DNA from: an uncultured Microbacterium sp.
Lineage (GTDB): Bacteria; Actinomycetota; Actinomycetes; Actinomycetales; Microbacteriaceae
Assembly (NCBI RefSeq): GCF_900078385.1
Contig: NZ_FLQR01000001.1
Coordinates: 62,001 to 126,000 of the forward strand
Length of the DNA stretch: 64,000 bases
Direction of reading: 5' to 3'
This document shows, piece by piece, positions 16,944 through 25,432 of this stretch. The number at the start of each line of letters is the position of its first letter. Within the stretch, counting starts at the first letter, position 1. A program made the translations under genes and the position numbers. Below the pieces are notes generated by a model, which was not told the DNA's origin, searched no databases, and saw only the letters and a list, made by a program, of their open reading frames with translations.

Positions 16944-18653
16944 TCAGGCACCGGGGCGGACGCTGACGATGCTCGAGACGGGCAGGGTCCGCTCGACGTC
17001 GGCGGCGCGGTCGCGACCGCGCAGGCGCCCGCCGCCGAGGCCGGTGGCCTCCATCGTGATCTCCCGGTCGGAGCCGTCGGGGAGGCGCACGATGATCGTG
17101 ACGATGGAGTGGGAGCGGACGGCCTGCTCCAGCTCGCGGCCGAGCCAGGCGGCATCCGAGTCGTCGCTGCTCGCTCCCCGAAGTCGTGCCAGCAGGCCCG
17201 CATACGGATCCACGGGCTCGCTGTGCGGCGCGGACGCGAGGCGGTGACGGTCGAGGGCGCGCGGGTTCCCGTCGATGTCGACCGAGACGACGGGGTAGCG
17301 GGCGTCGGCCAGCATCCAGAACGCCGTCTCGGGAAGGCTCCGGCTGATGAGCGCCTCGCCGTCGAGGTAGAGGCCGAGGGGCCGGAGCGCCTGGTCGACG
17401 GCCACGGCGCGCAGCAGTGCCCGGTCGTGGCTCGTGACGCGGGCGCGGCCCGCGGCGTCGGGGCCGACCCGGATGGTGCCGTGGCGGGCAGCGCTCCGCT
17501 CGATCTCGTACGCGAGCGGTTGGGGCAGGCCCGTGAGCGAGAGCTCCTCGAGGAAGACGCGCAGCGACTCGGCGGTCTCGCCCGCCGTGAGCGCGGAGCT
17601 CAGCGACTCCGCCGTGAACCGGTAGGTCGACGCCTGCGCCCGGGACTCGCGGCGCGCCATCGTGCGCAGCCGCATGTCGAGCTGCGGCGCGAGGGGGCCC
17701 GGCGAGATCGCGGTGAGGTCGTTCTGCAGATAGACGCGGTCGACCTCGGGCGGGAGGAGCGCCTGCAGCGCGGCGTGATCGGCGTCGCCGCCGCGGGCGA
17801 GGTCGGAGGCCCAGACGGGCGCCGCGCCGCCGCCGTCGACCATGGCCCACCGCTCCAGCATCCGGCGACTGCGCGCCGCGCGGACGGGCCAGGACGTGTC
17901 GAAGGGGTAGGCGTCGGCCCACTGCGCCACCGGGATCCAGCCGTCGTCCGGGTTGCGGAGGGCGGCGGGGAGCGTGTCGCGCAGCGCCCGGGCGATGCTC
18001 GCCCAGCGCGCGACGGTGCCGCTCGCGAGCCATTCGACACCGGTGGCCGTGACGAGCCACTGCCGGTCGCTCGGGGCGATGAGCCCGGCGTGCTCCGCGA
18101 TGGCGATGAGCTCGTCGGCTTCCTCGCCGTCGTTCACGGCACCCGATTCGACGAGCCGGCGGCGGTCGCCGGCCCCGAGCGCACCGGACCCGATCCGGTT
18201 CAGGGGCGCCGCGAGGCTCAGCTGCAGGATATCGGCGAGCGACGTGGATGCCGCGAACGCGCGCTCGGCGGCGTGCTCGGCAGAGTCCCCGTCGGACGGT
18301 GCGGTCTCCGGGTCGGCGGCGGGGGTGAACCCCGGCCAGACATCGCGGACGGCGCGGAAGGGCACGCCGGCGTCGTCGACGAAGCCGCGGATCGTGAGGT
18401 CGTGCCGGTGCGCGCCCGGGGGCACCGGGGTGCCGTCAGCCAGCGCACGCTGCAGCGCCTCGGCATCCGTGCGCGAGAGCGCGGCGACACCGCGGGCCAC
18501 GAGCGCCGGATCGAGCAGGGCCTCGGCCATGTCGTAGTAGTCGGACCACGTGGCCGTCGGCGACACGCGTCGCTCGGCGAGGACCCGCCGCAGGGACTCG
18601 TCCTCGAGCGCCGCGAGCGTGCTCGCGAGTACTCGGGCGTCCGTGGCGGCCAC
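16944..18653 (-). CDS. Helicase-associated domain protein (XPB partner)
   Basis: 569 residues from GTG 18653. The predicted mostly helical N-terminal two thirds has winged-helix-like stretches. The C-terminal third has VSVDIDGNPRALDRHRLASA and a final beta-rich part with IVTIIVRLPDGSDREITMEATGL, as in the 'helicase-associated/XPB-Ssl2 N-terminal' (Helicase_C_3) family conserved beside actinobacterial XPB genes. There are no ATPase motifs. It probably forms a complex with the XPB-type helicase encoded next, but the role is not established. Confidence 0.85.
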   Translation of the reverse strand: MAATDARVLASTLAALEDESLRRVLAERRVSPTATWSDYYDMAEALLDPALVARGVAALSRTDAEALQRALADGTPVPPGAHRHDLTIRGFVDDAGVPFRAVRDVWPGFTPAADPETAPSDGDSAEHAAERAFAASTSLADILQLSLAAPLNRIGSGALGAGDRRRLVESGAVNDGEEADELIAIAEHAGLIAPSDRQWLVTATGVEWLASGTVARWASIARALRDTLPAALRNPDDGWIPVAQWADAYPFDTSWPVRAARSRRMLERWAMVDGGGAAPVWASDLARGGDADHAALQALLPPEVDRVYLQNDLTAISPGPLAPQLDMRLRTMARRESRAQASTYRFTAESLSSALTAGETAESLRVFLEELSLTGLPQPLAYEIERSAARHGTIRVGPDAAGRARVTSHDRALLRAVAVDQALRPLGLYLDGEALISRSLPETAFWMLADARYPVVSVDIDGNPRALDRHRLASAPHSEPVDPYAGLLARLRGASSDDSDAAWLGRELEQAVRSHSIVTIIVRLPDGSDREITMEATGLGGGRLRGRDRAADVERTLPVSSIVSVRPGA

Positions 18654-18654
18654 G

Positions 18655-18930
18655 TCAGAGGCCCTTGTTGGCCCGCGCCCTTCTGACGAAGGTCATGACG
18701 AGCACCGCCACGAGCAGTACGAAGGCGAGGATGGGGGCGATGTAGACGATCGTGCCGACGACGGGCCAGAGGCCCGCGCTGAAGTCCGCCTGCACCATCC
18801 CGCTCGCCGTGCCGATCATGATCGACAGGAAGCACACGATGGACAGCACAAGCAGCCCCAGCGACATGAACGCGAGGATGCGGTCGATCCGGCGAACCGG
18901 CAGATCCTCGCCGGAGTGTGGTGTGCTCAT
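18655..18930 (-). CDS. Small two-TM membrane protein
   Basis: 91 residues from ATG 18930. Two strong membrane helices lie at about residues 17-41 and 56-81, and the tail is basic (VRRARANKGL). No family was recognised. It ends 1 nt before the GTG of the helicase-associated gene, so it probably opens that operon. A TAGGCT on the minus strand lies 7 nt before the ATG, fitting a leaderless start; longer in-frame starts would run into the cold-shock gene on the other strand. Confidence 0.75.
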   Translation of the reverse strand: MSTPHSGEDLPVRRIDRILAFMSLGLLVLSIVCFLSIMIGTASGMVQADFSAGLWPVVGTIVYIAPILAFVLLVAVLVMTFVRRARANKGL

Positions 18931-19030
18931 CCGTTCCAGCCTACTGCGTCGCGGTCGGTGTCGTAGGCTGGGGGCGGGGCTGAACGGTCCCGGTTGGACT
19001 GCGCCCGTCTGCGGGCAGAGCGAGGTTGAG

Positions 19031-19414
19031 ATGCCCACCGGCAAGGTCAGGTTCTACGACGAGGAGAAGGGGTTCGGCTTCATCACGACCGATGACGGCC
19101 AGGACGTCTTCCTGCACGCCACGGCGCTGCCCGCCGGCGTCACGACTCTGAAGCAGGGCACCCGACTGGACTTCGGCGTGGCCGACGGCAAGCGCGGGCT
19201 CCAGGCCCTCGCGGTCCGGGTGCTCGAGGCGCCCGTGAGCCTCGCCAAGCGCAACCGGAAGCCCGCCGACGACATGGCGATTATCGTCGAAGACCTTGTC
19301 AAGCTGCTCGACGGCATCGGTGGCGACCTGCGCCACGGCCGCTACCCGACCCCGGCGCACGGACGCAAGATCGCGGCCGTGCTCCGCAAGGTAGCCGATG
19401 ACCTCGACGCCTGA
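19031..19414 (+). CDS. Cold-shock-domain protein with C-terminal extension
   Basis: 127 residues from ATG 19031. The cold-shock domain (1-66) has RNP1-like KGFGFI and RNP2-like VFLHA. A 60-residue extension follows with a helical PADDMAIIVEDLVKLLDGIGG segment and a basic tail. This two-part form, next to a DUF3027 gene, is a conserved actinobacterial pair. It probably binds RNA or single-stranded DNA. The stop lies inside the next gene (17-nt overlap), so the two are translationally coupled. Confidence 0.92.
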   Translation: MPTGKVRFYDEEKGFGFITTDDGQDVFLHATALPAGVTTLKQGTRLDFGVADGKRGLQALAVRVLEAPVSLAKRNRKPADDMAIIVEDLVKLLDGIGGDLRHGRYPTPAHGRKIAAVLRKVADDLDA

Positions 19415-20126
19415 GCCCGCCGACGAGCGGCTCCTGAGCGCGCACGACCTCGCGCGTGCGGCTCTGAACGAGATCACGCCGGCCGCGACGGTCGGCGACA
19501 CCGCCGGCTACACGCTGGAGGACGAGGGTGTCGTCTCGCTGCGGTTCCACAACCGCCTCGAGGGATACCCGGGCTGGTTCTGGACCGTGAGCCTCGCCGT
19601 CGTGGAGGGCGCGGAGCCCACCGTGCTCGAGGTGGAGCTGCTTCCCGGCGACGGGGCGCTGCTCGCGCCGGAGTGGACGCCGTGGGCCGAGCGCCTCGCC
19701 GACTACCAGGCCGCGCAGGCGGCGCTGGCCGAGGCCGCCGGCGAGACGGTGGACGACGACGCCGACGAGGACGCGGACGACGACGACGATGAGGAAGCCC
19801 TCAGCGAGCTCGACGACCTCGACGCGACGGACTTCGACGTGGACGGCTCGTCGATCCTGCACGCCGGCGACGTCGACGGCGTCGACATCGATGTACTCGA
19901 TGACGACGCGGACGACGATGAGTCGGACGACGCGGACGACGATGAGTCGGACGACGACGACGACGCGGATGGCGACGACGACGACGCGGACGACGACGAG
20001 TCGGACGACGATGACGCGGACGACGATGACGCGGACGACGATGAGTCGGACGACGATGACGACGAGTCGGACGACGACGACGACGCCGACGCCGACGACG
20101 ACGAAGGCGCCGACCGCACCTACTGA
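19398..20126 (+). CDS. DUF3027 family protein with very long Asp-rich tail
   Basis: 242 residues. The conserved part (1-115) has ARAALNEITPAATVGD, a following L-x-F-x-x-x-L-x-G-Y-P-G-W-x-W strand and LLPGDGALLAPEWTPWAERL, the DUF3027 signature. From about residue 117 the protein is nearly all Asp with a few Ser, Glu and Ala, well beyond the usual short acidic tail. The tail is encoded by imperfect GAC/GAT-rich tandem repeats (19890-20105) and probably varies in length between strains. Its role could be electrostatic: mimicking nucleic acid or buffering the coupled cold-shock protein. That is inference. Confidence 0.85.
   Translation: MTSTPEPADERLLSAHDLARAALNEITPAATVGDTAGYTLEDEGVVSLRFHNRLEGYPGWFWTVSLAVVEGAEPTVLEVELLPGDGALLAPEWTPWAERLADYQAAQAALAEAAGETVDDDADEDADDDDDEEALSELDDLDATDFDVDGSSILHAGDVDGVDIDVLDDDADDDESDDADDDESDDDDDADGDDDDADDDESDDDDADDDDADDDESDDDDDESDDDDDADADDDEGADRTY
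19890..20105 (+). repeat. Imperfect GACGAC/GATGAG(T) repeat encoding the poly-Asp tail
   Basis: About 215 nt of GAC/GAT codons broken by the recurring phrase GATGAGTCGGACGAC and its variants. It is in-frame throughout. Open frames on the other strand over this stretch are poly-Arg and poly-Ser artefacts. Confidence 0.85.
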
Positions 20127-20175
20127 CGTCGCGGCCTCCGCGCCCCCCGCTCGGCCGAGCGACGGCATCCGGCTC

Positions 20176-20240
20176 GAGAAACCACATCCGGCGTGAGAAA
20201 CCACGCCAGAACGTGTTTCTGATGCTGGATGTGGTTTCTC
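20176..20240. terminator. Nested inverted repeat between convergent genes (probable bidirectional terminator)
   Basis: GAGAAACCACATCC (20176-20189) pairs perfectly with GGATGTGGTTTCTC (20227-20240). An internal copy of the motif (GAGAAACCACGCC, from 20194) and CGTGTTTCT form a smaller nested hairpin. It lies between DUF3027 (ends 20126) and the convergent GH3 gene (ends 20279). The repeated GAGAAACCAC unit suggests a dispersed intergenic repeat rather than a simple terminator. Confidence 0.6.
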
Positions 20241-20278
20241 AGCCTCAGCGCGCGCGAGCGCGCGCGCCGGCCCCGGGG

Positions 20279-22540
20279 TCAGGCCTCGACGATGAACTCC
20301 GACGACAGCAGCGCCTCGGCGCGGGAGGACGGTCCGACGAGCAGCTCGAACGCGCCGGGCTCGACGATGCGGCGGCCCGCGGCATCCACGATCGTGCAGT
20401 CCGCGACGGGGACCTCGAGGTCGACGACGGCGCTCTGACCCGGTGCCAGGTCGACGTGCCGGTACGCCTTGAGCTCCCGGTCGGCCCAGCTCACGGACGT
20501 CACGGCGTCGCGCACGTAGACCTGCACGACCTCGTGGGCCGGCCGGTCGCCGGTGTTGGCGACGCGCACCCGCGCGCGCACGGTCTCGCCGCGTCGCACG
20601 ACGGGGGAGAGGACCTCGAGCGCCGAGTACTCGACGGTCGAGTACGACAGCCCGTCGCCGAACGCGAACGCCGGCTCCTGCGTGAGGTCGGCGTAGCGGT
20701 CGCCGTGCTGGCCGCGGATCTGGTTGTAGTAGGTCGGCTGCTGGCCGGCGTGCCGCGCGAACGAGATGGGCAGGCGGCCGGCCGGCTCGATGATCCCGAG
20801 CAGCAGCTCGGCGATCGCCTGCCCGCCGCGCATTCCGGGGTTCGCGACCCACACGAGCGACGCGTCGCGCACGGCGTCGGGCAGGACGAGCGGCTTGGAT
20901 GCCAGGAGCACGACGACGAGCGGCGTGCCCGCGGCCGCGAGGGCCTCCAGCAGCGCGCGCTGCCCGCCGATGAGCTCCAGGGTGGCGGTCGAGCGGCCCT
21001 CGCCGACCAGCTCGATCCGGTCGCCCACGACCGCGACGACGACGTCGGACCGCTCCGCGACCGCGACGGCCTCGGCGATCTGGGCGGCATCGGGCTCGCT
21101 CGGCACGACGATCGGCGGTCGCGGCTGCCCGTCGGGGAAGACGCCGGCGGGGTCGTCCGTGAGCTCGAGGATCCCGGCGCCGTCGGCGTGCTCGACGCTC
21201 CAGTCGGCCGCGACGAGCGTGCGGAGCCCGTCGAGGACGGTGGTGATCTGACCGCGGGGGTGGCCGTCCGGCATCCAGTCGACCTGACCCGAGGATCCGG
21301 CCCAGTCGCCGAGCTGCGTCTGGGCGTCGTCGGCGAGCGGGCCGACGACGGCGATCCGCCGCGATCCCGATCCCGATGCCGAGCCCAGCGGCAGGGTGCC
21401 GTCGTTGCGCAGCAGGACGAGCGAGCGGCGCGCGACCTCGAGGTTCAGGTCGGTGTGCGCGCCGGAGGCGATGACCGACTCGATCCGCTCGGGGTCGGGC
21501 AGACGCGGGTTCTCGAACAGCCCGAAGCGGAACTTGAGGCTCAGCACACGCGCGACGGCGCGGTCGATGTCGGCCTCGTCGAGGAGGCCCGACGCGACCG
21601 CCTCGAGCGCCCCCTCGAAGAACTTCGGCGTCGTCATGACCATGTCGTTGCCGGCCTTGACGGCCGCCGCGGCGGCGTGGGCGTAGTCGGGCTGCACCTT
21701 CTGCTCCCACACCATCCGGCCGATGTTGTCCCAGTCGGTGATGAGCGTTCCGGTGTAGCCCCACTCGCCGCGCAGCACGTCGCTGAGCAGCCAGTCGTTC
21801 ACGGTGATGGGCACGCCGTCGGTGGTCTGATAGCCGAGCATGAACGTGCGGCATCCCTCGCGCGCGACGCGCTCGAACGGCGGGAGGAACCACGAGCGGA
21901 GCTTCCGCCGCGAGATGTCGGCCTCGCTCGCGTCACGGCCGCCCTGGGTCTCGGAGTACCCGGCGAAGTGCTTCGCGGTGGCGAGGATGGCGTCGGGATC
22001 GTCGAGGCCGTCGCCCTGGTAGCCGCGCACCATGGCCGAGGCGAGCTCGCCGATGAGGAACGGGTCCTCGCCGAACGTCTCGTCGACGCGGCCCCAGCGC
22101 AGGTCGCGCGCGATGCAGAGGACGGGGGAGAAGGTCCAGTGGATGCCGGTCGCGGCGACCTCGGCGGCGGTCGCGCGGGCGACCTGTTCGACCAGGTCGG
22201 TGTCCCACGTCGCGGCCATGCCGAGCTGGGTCGGGAAGATCGTCGCGCCCTCCCAGAACGAGTGGCCGTGGATGCAGTCCTCCGCCACGAGCAGCGGGAT
22301 GCGGAGGCGCGTCTGCGCCGTGAGGGCCGCCGCCTGCAGGACCTTCGCGGGGGAGGTGTGCAGGATCGAGCCCGCGTGCCGGCCGTGGACGATCTCATCG
22401 AGATCCTCCCGGGCATCCAGCTGCATCATCTGCCCGACCTTCTCCGGCAGCGTCATGCGGCCGAGGAGATCGGCGACGCGCTCGTCGACGGACAGGCGGG
22501 AGTCGAGGTACGGCGCGGTCGACAGGTCGACGGTGGTCAT
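20279..22540 (-). CDS. Glycoside hydrolase family 3 (beta-glycosidase, BglX-like)
   Basis: 753 residues. The GH3 N-terminal TIM barrel has LPEKVGQMMQ, ATAKHFAGYSE and the nucleophile Asp269 in TLITDWDNIG. A (alpha/beta)6 sandwich follows, with VVGPLADD and VVAVVG, and a C-terminal fibronectin-III-like domain (about 645-750, VRVANTGDRPAHEVVQVYV). No signal peptide is seen, so it acts in the cytoplasm on imported oligosaccharides. The ATG overlaps the stop of the upstream permease gene (ATGA), tying it to the ABC operon. The substrate is probably a beta-linked gluco- or xylo-oligosaccharide; the exact sugar cannot be read from sequence. Confidence 0.93.
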   Translation of the reverse strand: MTTVDLSTAPYLDSRLSVDERVADLLGRMTLPEKVGQMMQLDAREDLDEIVHGRHAGSILHTSPAKVLQAAALTAQTRLRIPLLVAEDCIHGHSFWEGATIFPTQLGMAATWDTDLVEQVARATAAEVAATGIHWTFSPVLCIARDLRWGRVDETFGEDPFLIGELASAMVRGYQGDGLDDPDAILATAKHFAGYSETQGGRDASEADISRRKLRSWFLPPFERVAREGCRTFMLGYQTTDGVPITVNDWLLSDVLRGEWGYTGTLITDWDNIGRMVWEQKVQPDYAHAAAAAVKAGNDMVMTTPKFFEGALEAVASGLLDEADIDRAVARVLSLKFRFGLFENPRLPDPERIESVIASGAHTDLNLEVARRSLVLLRNDGTLPLGSASGSGSRRIAVVGPLADDAQTQLGDWAGSSGQVDWMPDGHPRGQITTVLDGLRTLVAADWSVEHADGAGILELTDDPAGVFPDGQPRPPIVVPSEPDAAQIAEAVAVAERSDVVVAVVGDRIELVGEGRSTATLELIGGQRALLEALAAAGTPLVVVLLASKPLVLPDAVRDASLVWVANPGMRGGQAIAELLLGIIEPAGRLPISFARHAGQQPTYYNQIRGQHGDRYADLTQEPAFAFGDGLSYSTVEYSALEVLSPVVRRGETVRARVRVANTGDRPAHEVVQVYVRDAVTSVSWADRELKAYRHVDLAPGQSAVVDLEVPVADCTIVDAAGRRIVEPGAFELLVGPSSRAEALLSSEFIVEA

Positions 22541-23529
22541 GCGGTGAGGTCCTTGGGGGTCGTGACGACGGGCGAGGCGGGCGTGCGGACGACGGTGACG
22601 GCGTCGTTGACGTTCAGGCCCTTCTTCTTCATCGCGCGGGCGCGCTCTCCGGCCGAACGCAGGCGCGGGTTGACGTACTCGTCGATGCCGAAGTTGATGA
22701 GGGAGAGCGCGACGCCGATGGCGGCGATGCAGAGCCCGGGAGGCAGGTACCACCACCACTGGTTCTGCCGGAACGCGCCCTGCGCGCCCGCCCAGTTCAG
22801 GATGGTGCCCCAGTTGTATGTGGTGACCGGGATCACGCCGATGTAGGAGAGGGTCGTGAGGCCCAGGATCGCGGCGGTCACCGTGCCGACGAAGCTCGCG
22901 GCGATGAGCGCCATGAGGTTGGGGAGCATCTCGACCGTGATGATCCGGCGGAGCGGCTCGCCGTTGGCGCGAGCGGCCTGGATGAAGTCGCGGTTGCGCA
23001 GCGACATCGTCTGCGCGCGCAGGACGCGCGCGCCCCACGCCCATCCGATGAGGCCGAGCACGCCGGCGATCAGGATCAGGGGCGGGTCCTCGAAGGCCGA
23101 GGCCACGATGATGATGAGCGGCAGCCCCGGGATCACGAGGAAGACGTTCGTGAGGGCGGACAGGCCCTCGCTCCGCCACCCCGTGAGGTAGCCGGAGATC
23201 ACGCCGACGACGATCGCGATGATCGTCGCGATGATCGCGGCGAGGAAGCCGACCACGATGACGCCGCGGGTGCCGTGGATGACCTGGCTGAGGACATCCT
23301 CGCCGATGTGCGTCGTGCCCAGCCAGTGCGCCGCGGAGGGCGGCTGGAAGCGGGCCGTGTTGTCGATCTGGGTCGGCGAGAACGGCGCCAGCACGTCGGC
23401 GAAGATCGCGACGAGGACGAAGAAGCCGAGGATCGACAGGCCGGTGATCGACTTCCGGTTGCGGAACATCGCGAACGCGGCGCCGAACCGGGATCGCCAG
23501 GTGCCCTGGGGGCGGGCGGTGATGGTCAT
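22537..23529 (-). CDS. ABC transporter permease (DppC/OppC type)
   Basis: 330 residues from ATG 23529. It has the N-terminal OppC_N segment with a first membrane helix (about 30-50), HWLGTTHIGEDVLSQVIHG (typical of DppC-like permeases), five further helices, and the EAA coupling loop RNRDFIQAARANGEPLRRI. It pairs with the DppB-type permease 2 nt upstream. A longer frame open to 24513 is a shadow of that gene. It is part of the family-5 ABC operon feeding the GH3 enzyme. Confidence 0.93.
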   Translation of the reverse strand: MTITARPQGTWRSRFGAAFAMFRNRKSITGLSILGFFVLVAIFADVLAPFSPTQIDNTARFQPPSAAHWLGTTHIGEDVLSQVIHGTRGVIVVGFLAAIIATIIAIVVGVISGYLTGWRSEGLSALTNVFLVIPGLPLIIIVASAFEDPPLILIAGVLGLIGWAWGARVLRAQTMSLRNRDFIQAARANGEPLRRIITVEMLPNLMALIAASFVGTVTAAILGLTTLSYIGVIPVTTYNWGTILNWAGAQGAFRQNQWWWYLPPGLCIAAIGVALSLINFGIDEYVNPRLRSAGERARAMKKKGLNVNDAVTVVRTPASPVVTTPKDLTA

Positions 23530-23531
23530 GC

Positions 23532-24626
23532 TCAGGCCTCCGTCTGACGGGTGCGCGGGTCGAGGAACGCGTAGGCGAGGTCGGCCAGGATGTTGGCGAC
23601 CAGCACCGAGAGCGTGATCACGAGGAAGACGCCCTGCATGAGCGCGTAGTCCTTCGCGTTGGTGGCGTCGAGCAGGAGCTTGCCGACGCCCGGGTAGCTG
23701 AACACCATCTCCATGACGATGGTGCCGCCGACGATGAAGCCGATCGACAGCGCGAAGCTCTGGAGCTGCGGGAGCACCGCGTTGCGGGCCGCGTACCGCC
23801 ACAGCACGCGGTTGTTCGGCATGCCCTTGGCCTGCGCCACCGTGATGTAGTCCTCGTCGAGCACCGTGAGCATCATGTTGCGCATGCCCAGCATCCATCC
23901 GCCGAGCGAGGCGATGATGATCGTGAGCGCGGGAAGCGTCCCGTGGTGGATCACCTGGCCGATGAACTCCGCCGACCACTCGGGGGCGATCCCCACGCCG
24001 TAGGCCTTGCCGATCGGGAACCATCCGAGGTTCACCGAGAACAGCGCGATGGCGAGCAGGCCGAGCCAGAAGTAGGGGATCGTGCTGAGGAACGTCGTGA
24101 TGGGGATGAGCGCCTCGAGCCGGCTGCCGCGGCGCCAGCCGACGATCGCCCCGCCGATCGTGCCGATCGCGAAGGACAGGATCGTCGCGAAGCCGACGAG
24201 CCCGATCGTCCAGGGGAGCGCCTGGCTGATGACCTCGGTCACGGGGCGGAGGCCGTGCAGGAGCGAGACGCCGAGGTCGCCCTGGAGCAGCAGTCCCCAG
24301 TAGTCGAAGTACTGCTGCAGGAGGGTCCGGTCGGAGTCGAGCCCCAGCAGCGTCCGCAGCGCATCCGCCGCCTCGGGGGTCACCCCCCGGTTGCGCGAGA
24401 GGTACTGGTCGACCGCGTCGCCCTTCATGAGGCGGGGCAGGAAGAAGTTGATCGTGATCGCGGCCCACAGGGTGAACAGGTAGAACGCGGCACGTCCGCC
24501 GAGGAATCGCCACGGGATGCGCGAGTGGCCGCGGACGGCGACCGTCGCCGTCGTGCCGTCGTCGAGCGGGTCCGACCCGGCCGGCGCGGCCTCGGTGAGC
24601 GGCAGCTGCGGTTCGACGGCGGTCAC
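23532..24626 (-). CDS. ABC transporter permease (DppB/OppB type)
   Basis: 364 residues from GTG 24626, overlapping the ATPase stop by 4 nt (GTGA). The N-terminal cytoplasmic 45 residues are longer than in E. coli DppB. Six membrane helices follow, with GDLGVSLLHGLRPVTEVI and the EAA loop DEDYITVAQAKGMPNNRVLW. It ends in LADLAYAFLDPRTR, the family's C-terminal signature. It forms the channel with the DppC-type partner. Confidence 0.93.
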   Translation of the reverse strand: MTAVEPQLPLTEAAPAGSDPLDDGTTATVAVRGHSRIPWRFLGGRAAFYLFTLWAAITINFFLPRLMKGDAVDQYLSRNRGVTPEAADALRTLLGLDSDRTLLQQYFDYWGLLLQGDLGVSLLHGLRPVTEVISQALPWTIGLVGFATILSFAIGTIGGAIVGWRRGSRLEALIPITTFLSTIPYFWLGLLAIALFSVNLGWFPIGKAYGVGIAPEWSAEFIGQVIHHGTLPALTIIIASLGGWMLGMRNMMLTVLDEDYITVAQAKGMPNNRVLWRYAARNAVLPQLQSFALSIGFIVGGTIVMEMVFSYPGVGKLLLDATNAKDYALMQGVFLVITLSVLVANILADLAYAFLDPRTRQTEA

Positions 24627-25432
24627 AGCGTGCCTCCCGGAGTTCCGGATGCCGCGGCGAAGTGCTTCTCCGGATCGGGCGACGCGGCCCGCAGCTCCCG
24701 CGTGTAGGGGTGCTGGGGGCGGAGGATGACGTCGTCGGCGGGGCCCCGCTCGACCACGCGGCCCTGGTTCAGGACCATGATCTCGTCGCTGAAGTGCCGG
24801 GCCGTCGCGAGATCGTGGGTGATGTACAGCACGCCCAGGCCCTCCTCTCGCTGCAGGTCGGCGAGCAGGTTCAGCACGCCGAGACGGATGGAGACATCGA
24901 GCATCGACACCGGCTCGTCGGCGACGAGGAGTCGCGGCCGCGAGGCGAGCGCCCGCGCGATCGCGACGCGCTGGCGCTGACCGCCGGAGAGCTCGTGCGG
25001 GCGGCGGTCGATGACGGCATCCGGGATCAGACGGACACGCTCGAGCAGGCGTCGCACCTCCGCTTCGATCTCCTGGCGGGGGACGACGTCGTCCAGGCGC
25101 AGGGGCCGCTCGATGTGGTACCGGATGGAGTGATAGGGGTTCAGCGACGCGAACGGGTCCTGGAACACCATCCGCAGCTGCTGCCGGTAGGCGCGCAGTC
25201 CCTTGCCGCGGCGGGGGATCGGCGTGCCGTCCAGACGCACTTCGCCGCTCGTGGGGACCTCGAGCTGCGTGAGGATCTTGGCGATCGTGGACTTGCCGCT
25301 GCCGGACTGCCCGACCAGGCCGATGGTCTGGCCGGATCGGAGCGTGAAGCTCACGTCGTCGAGTGCCTTCATCTGGCCGGCGCCGCGCACCGAGTAGATC
25401 TTCGACACGTGGTCGAATTCGAGGAGGGTCAT
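24623..25432 (-). CDS. ABC transporter ATP-binding protein (DppF/OppF type)
   Basis: 269 residues. Walker A GLVGQSGSGKSTIAK, Q-loop MVFQDPFASLNPYHSI, signature LSGGQRQRVAIARAL, Walker B RLLVADEPVSMLD and switch ITHDLATARH are all intact. The segment HPYTRELRAASPDPEKHF near the end is typical of the oligopeptide/dipeptide subfamily. The ATG overlaps the stop of the DppD-type ATPase gene (ATGA). Confidence 0.95.
   Translation of the reverse strand: MTLLEFDHVSKIYSVRGAGQMKALDDVSFTLRSGQTIGLVGQSGSGKSTIAKILTQLEVPTSGEVRLDGTPIPRRGKGLRAYRQQLRMVFQDPFASLNPYHSIRYHIERPLRLDDVVPRQEIEAEVRRLLERVRLIPDAVIDRRPHELSGGQRQRVAIARALASRPRLLVADEPVSMLDVSIRLGVLNLLADLQREEGLGVLYITHDLATARHFSDEIMVLNQGRVVERGPADDVILRPQHPYTRELRAASPDPEKHFAAASGTPGGTL

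Noticed and set aside
16894..18060. 389-codon upstream extension of the XPB-type helicase frame
   Set aside because: Overlaps the helicase-associated gene in another frame; the composition is low-complexity Arg/Ala/Pro and ATG 16893 with a nearby TAGAAT is sufficient.
19703..20187. Poly-Ser and poly-Arg frames opposite the DUF3027 tail
   Set aside because: Complement of the Asp-codon repeat; no start context and no family.
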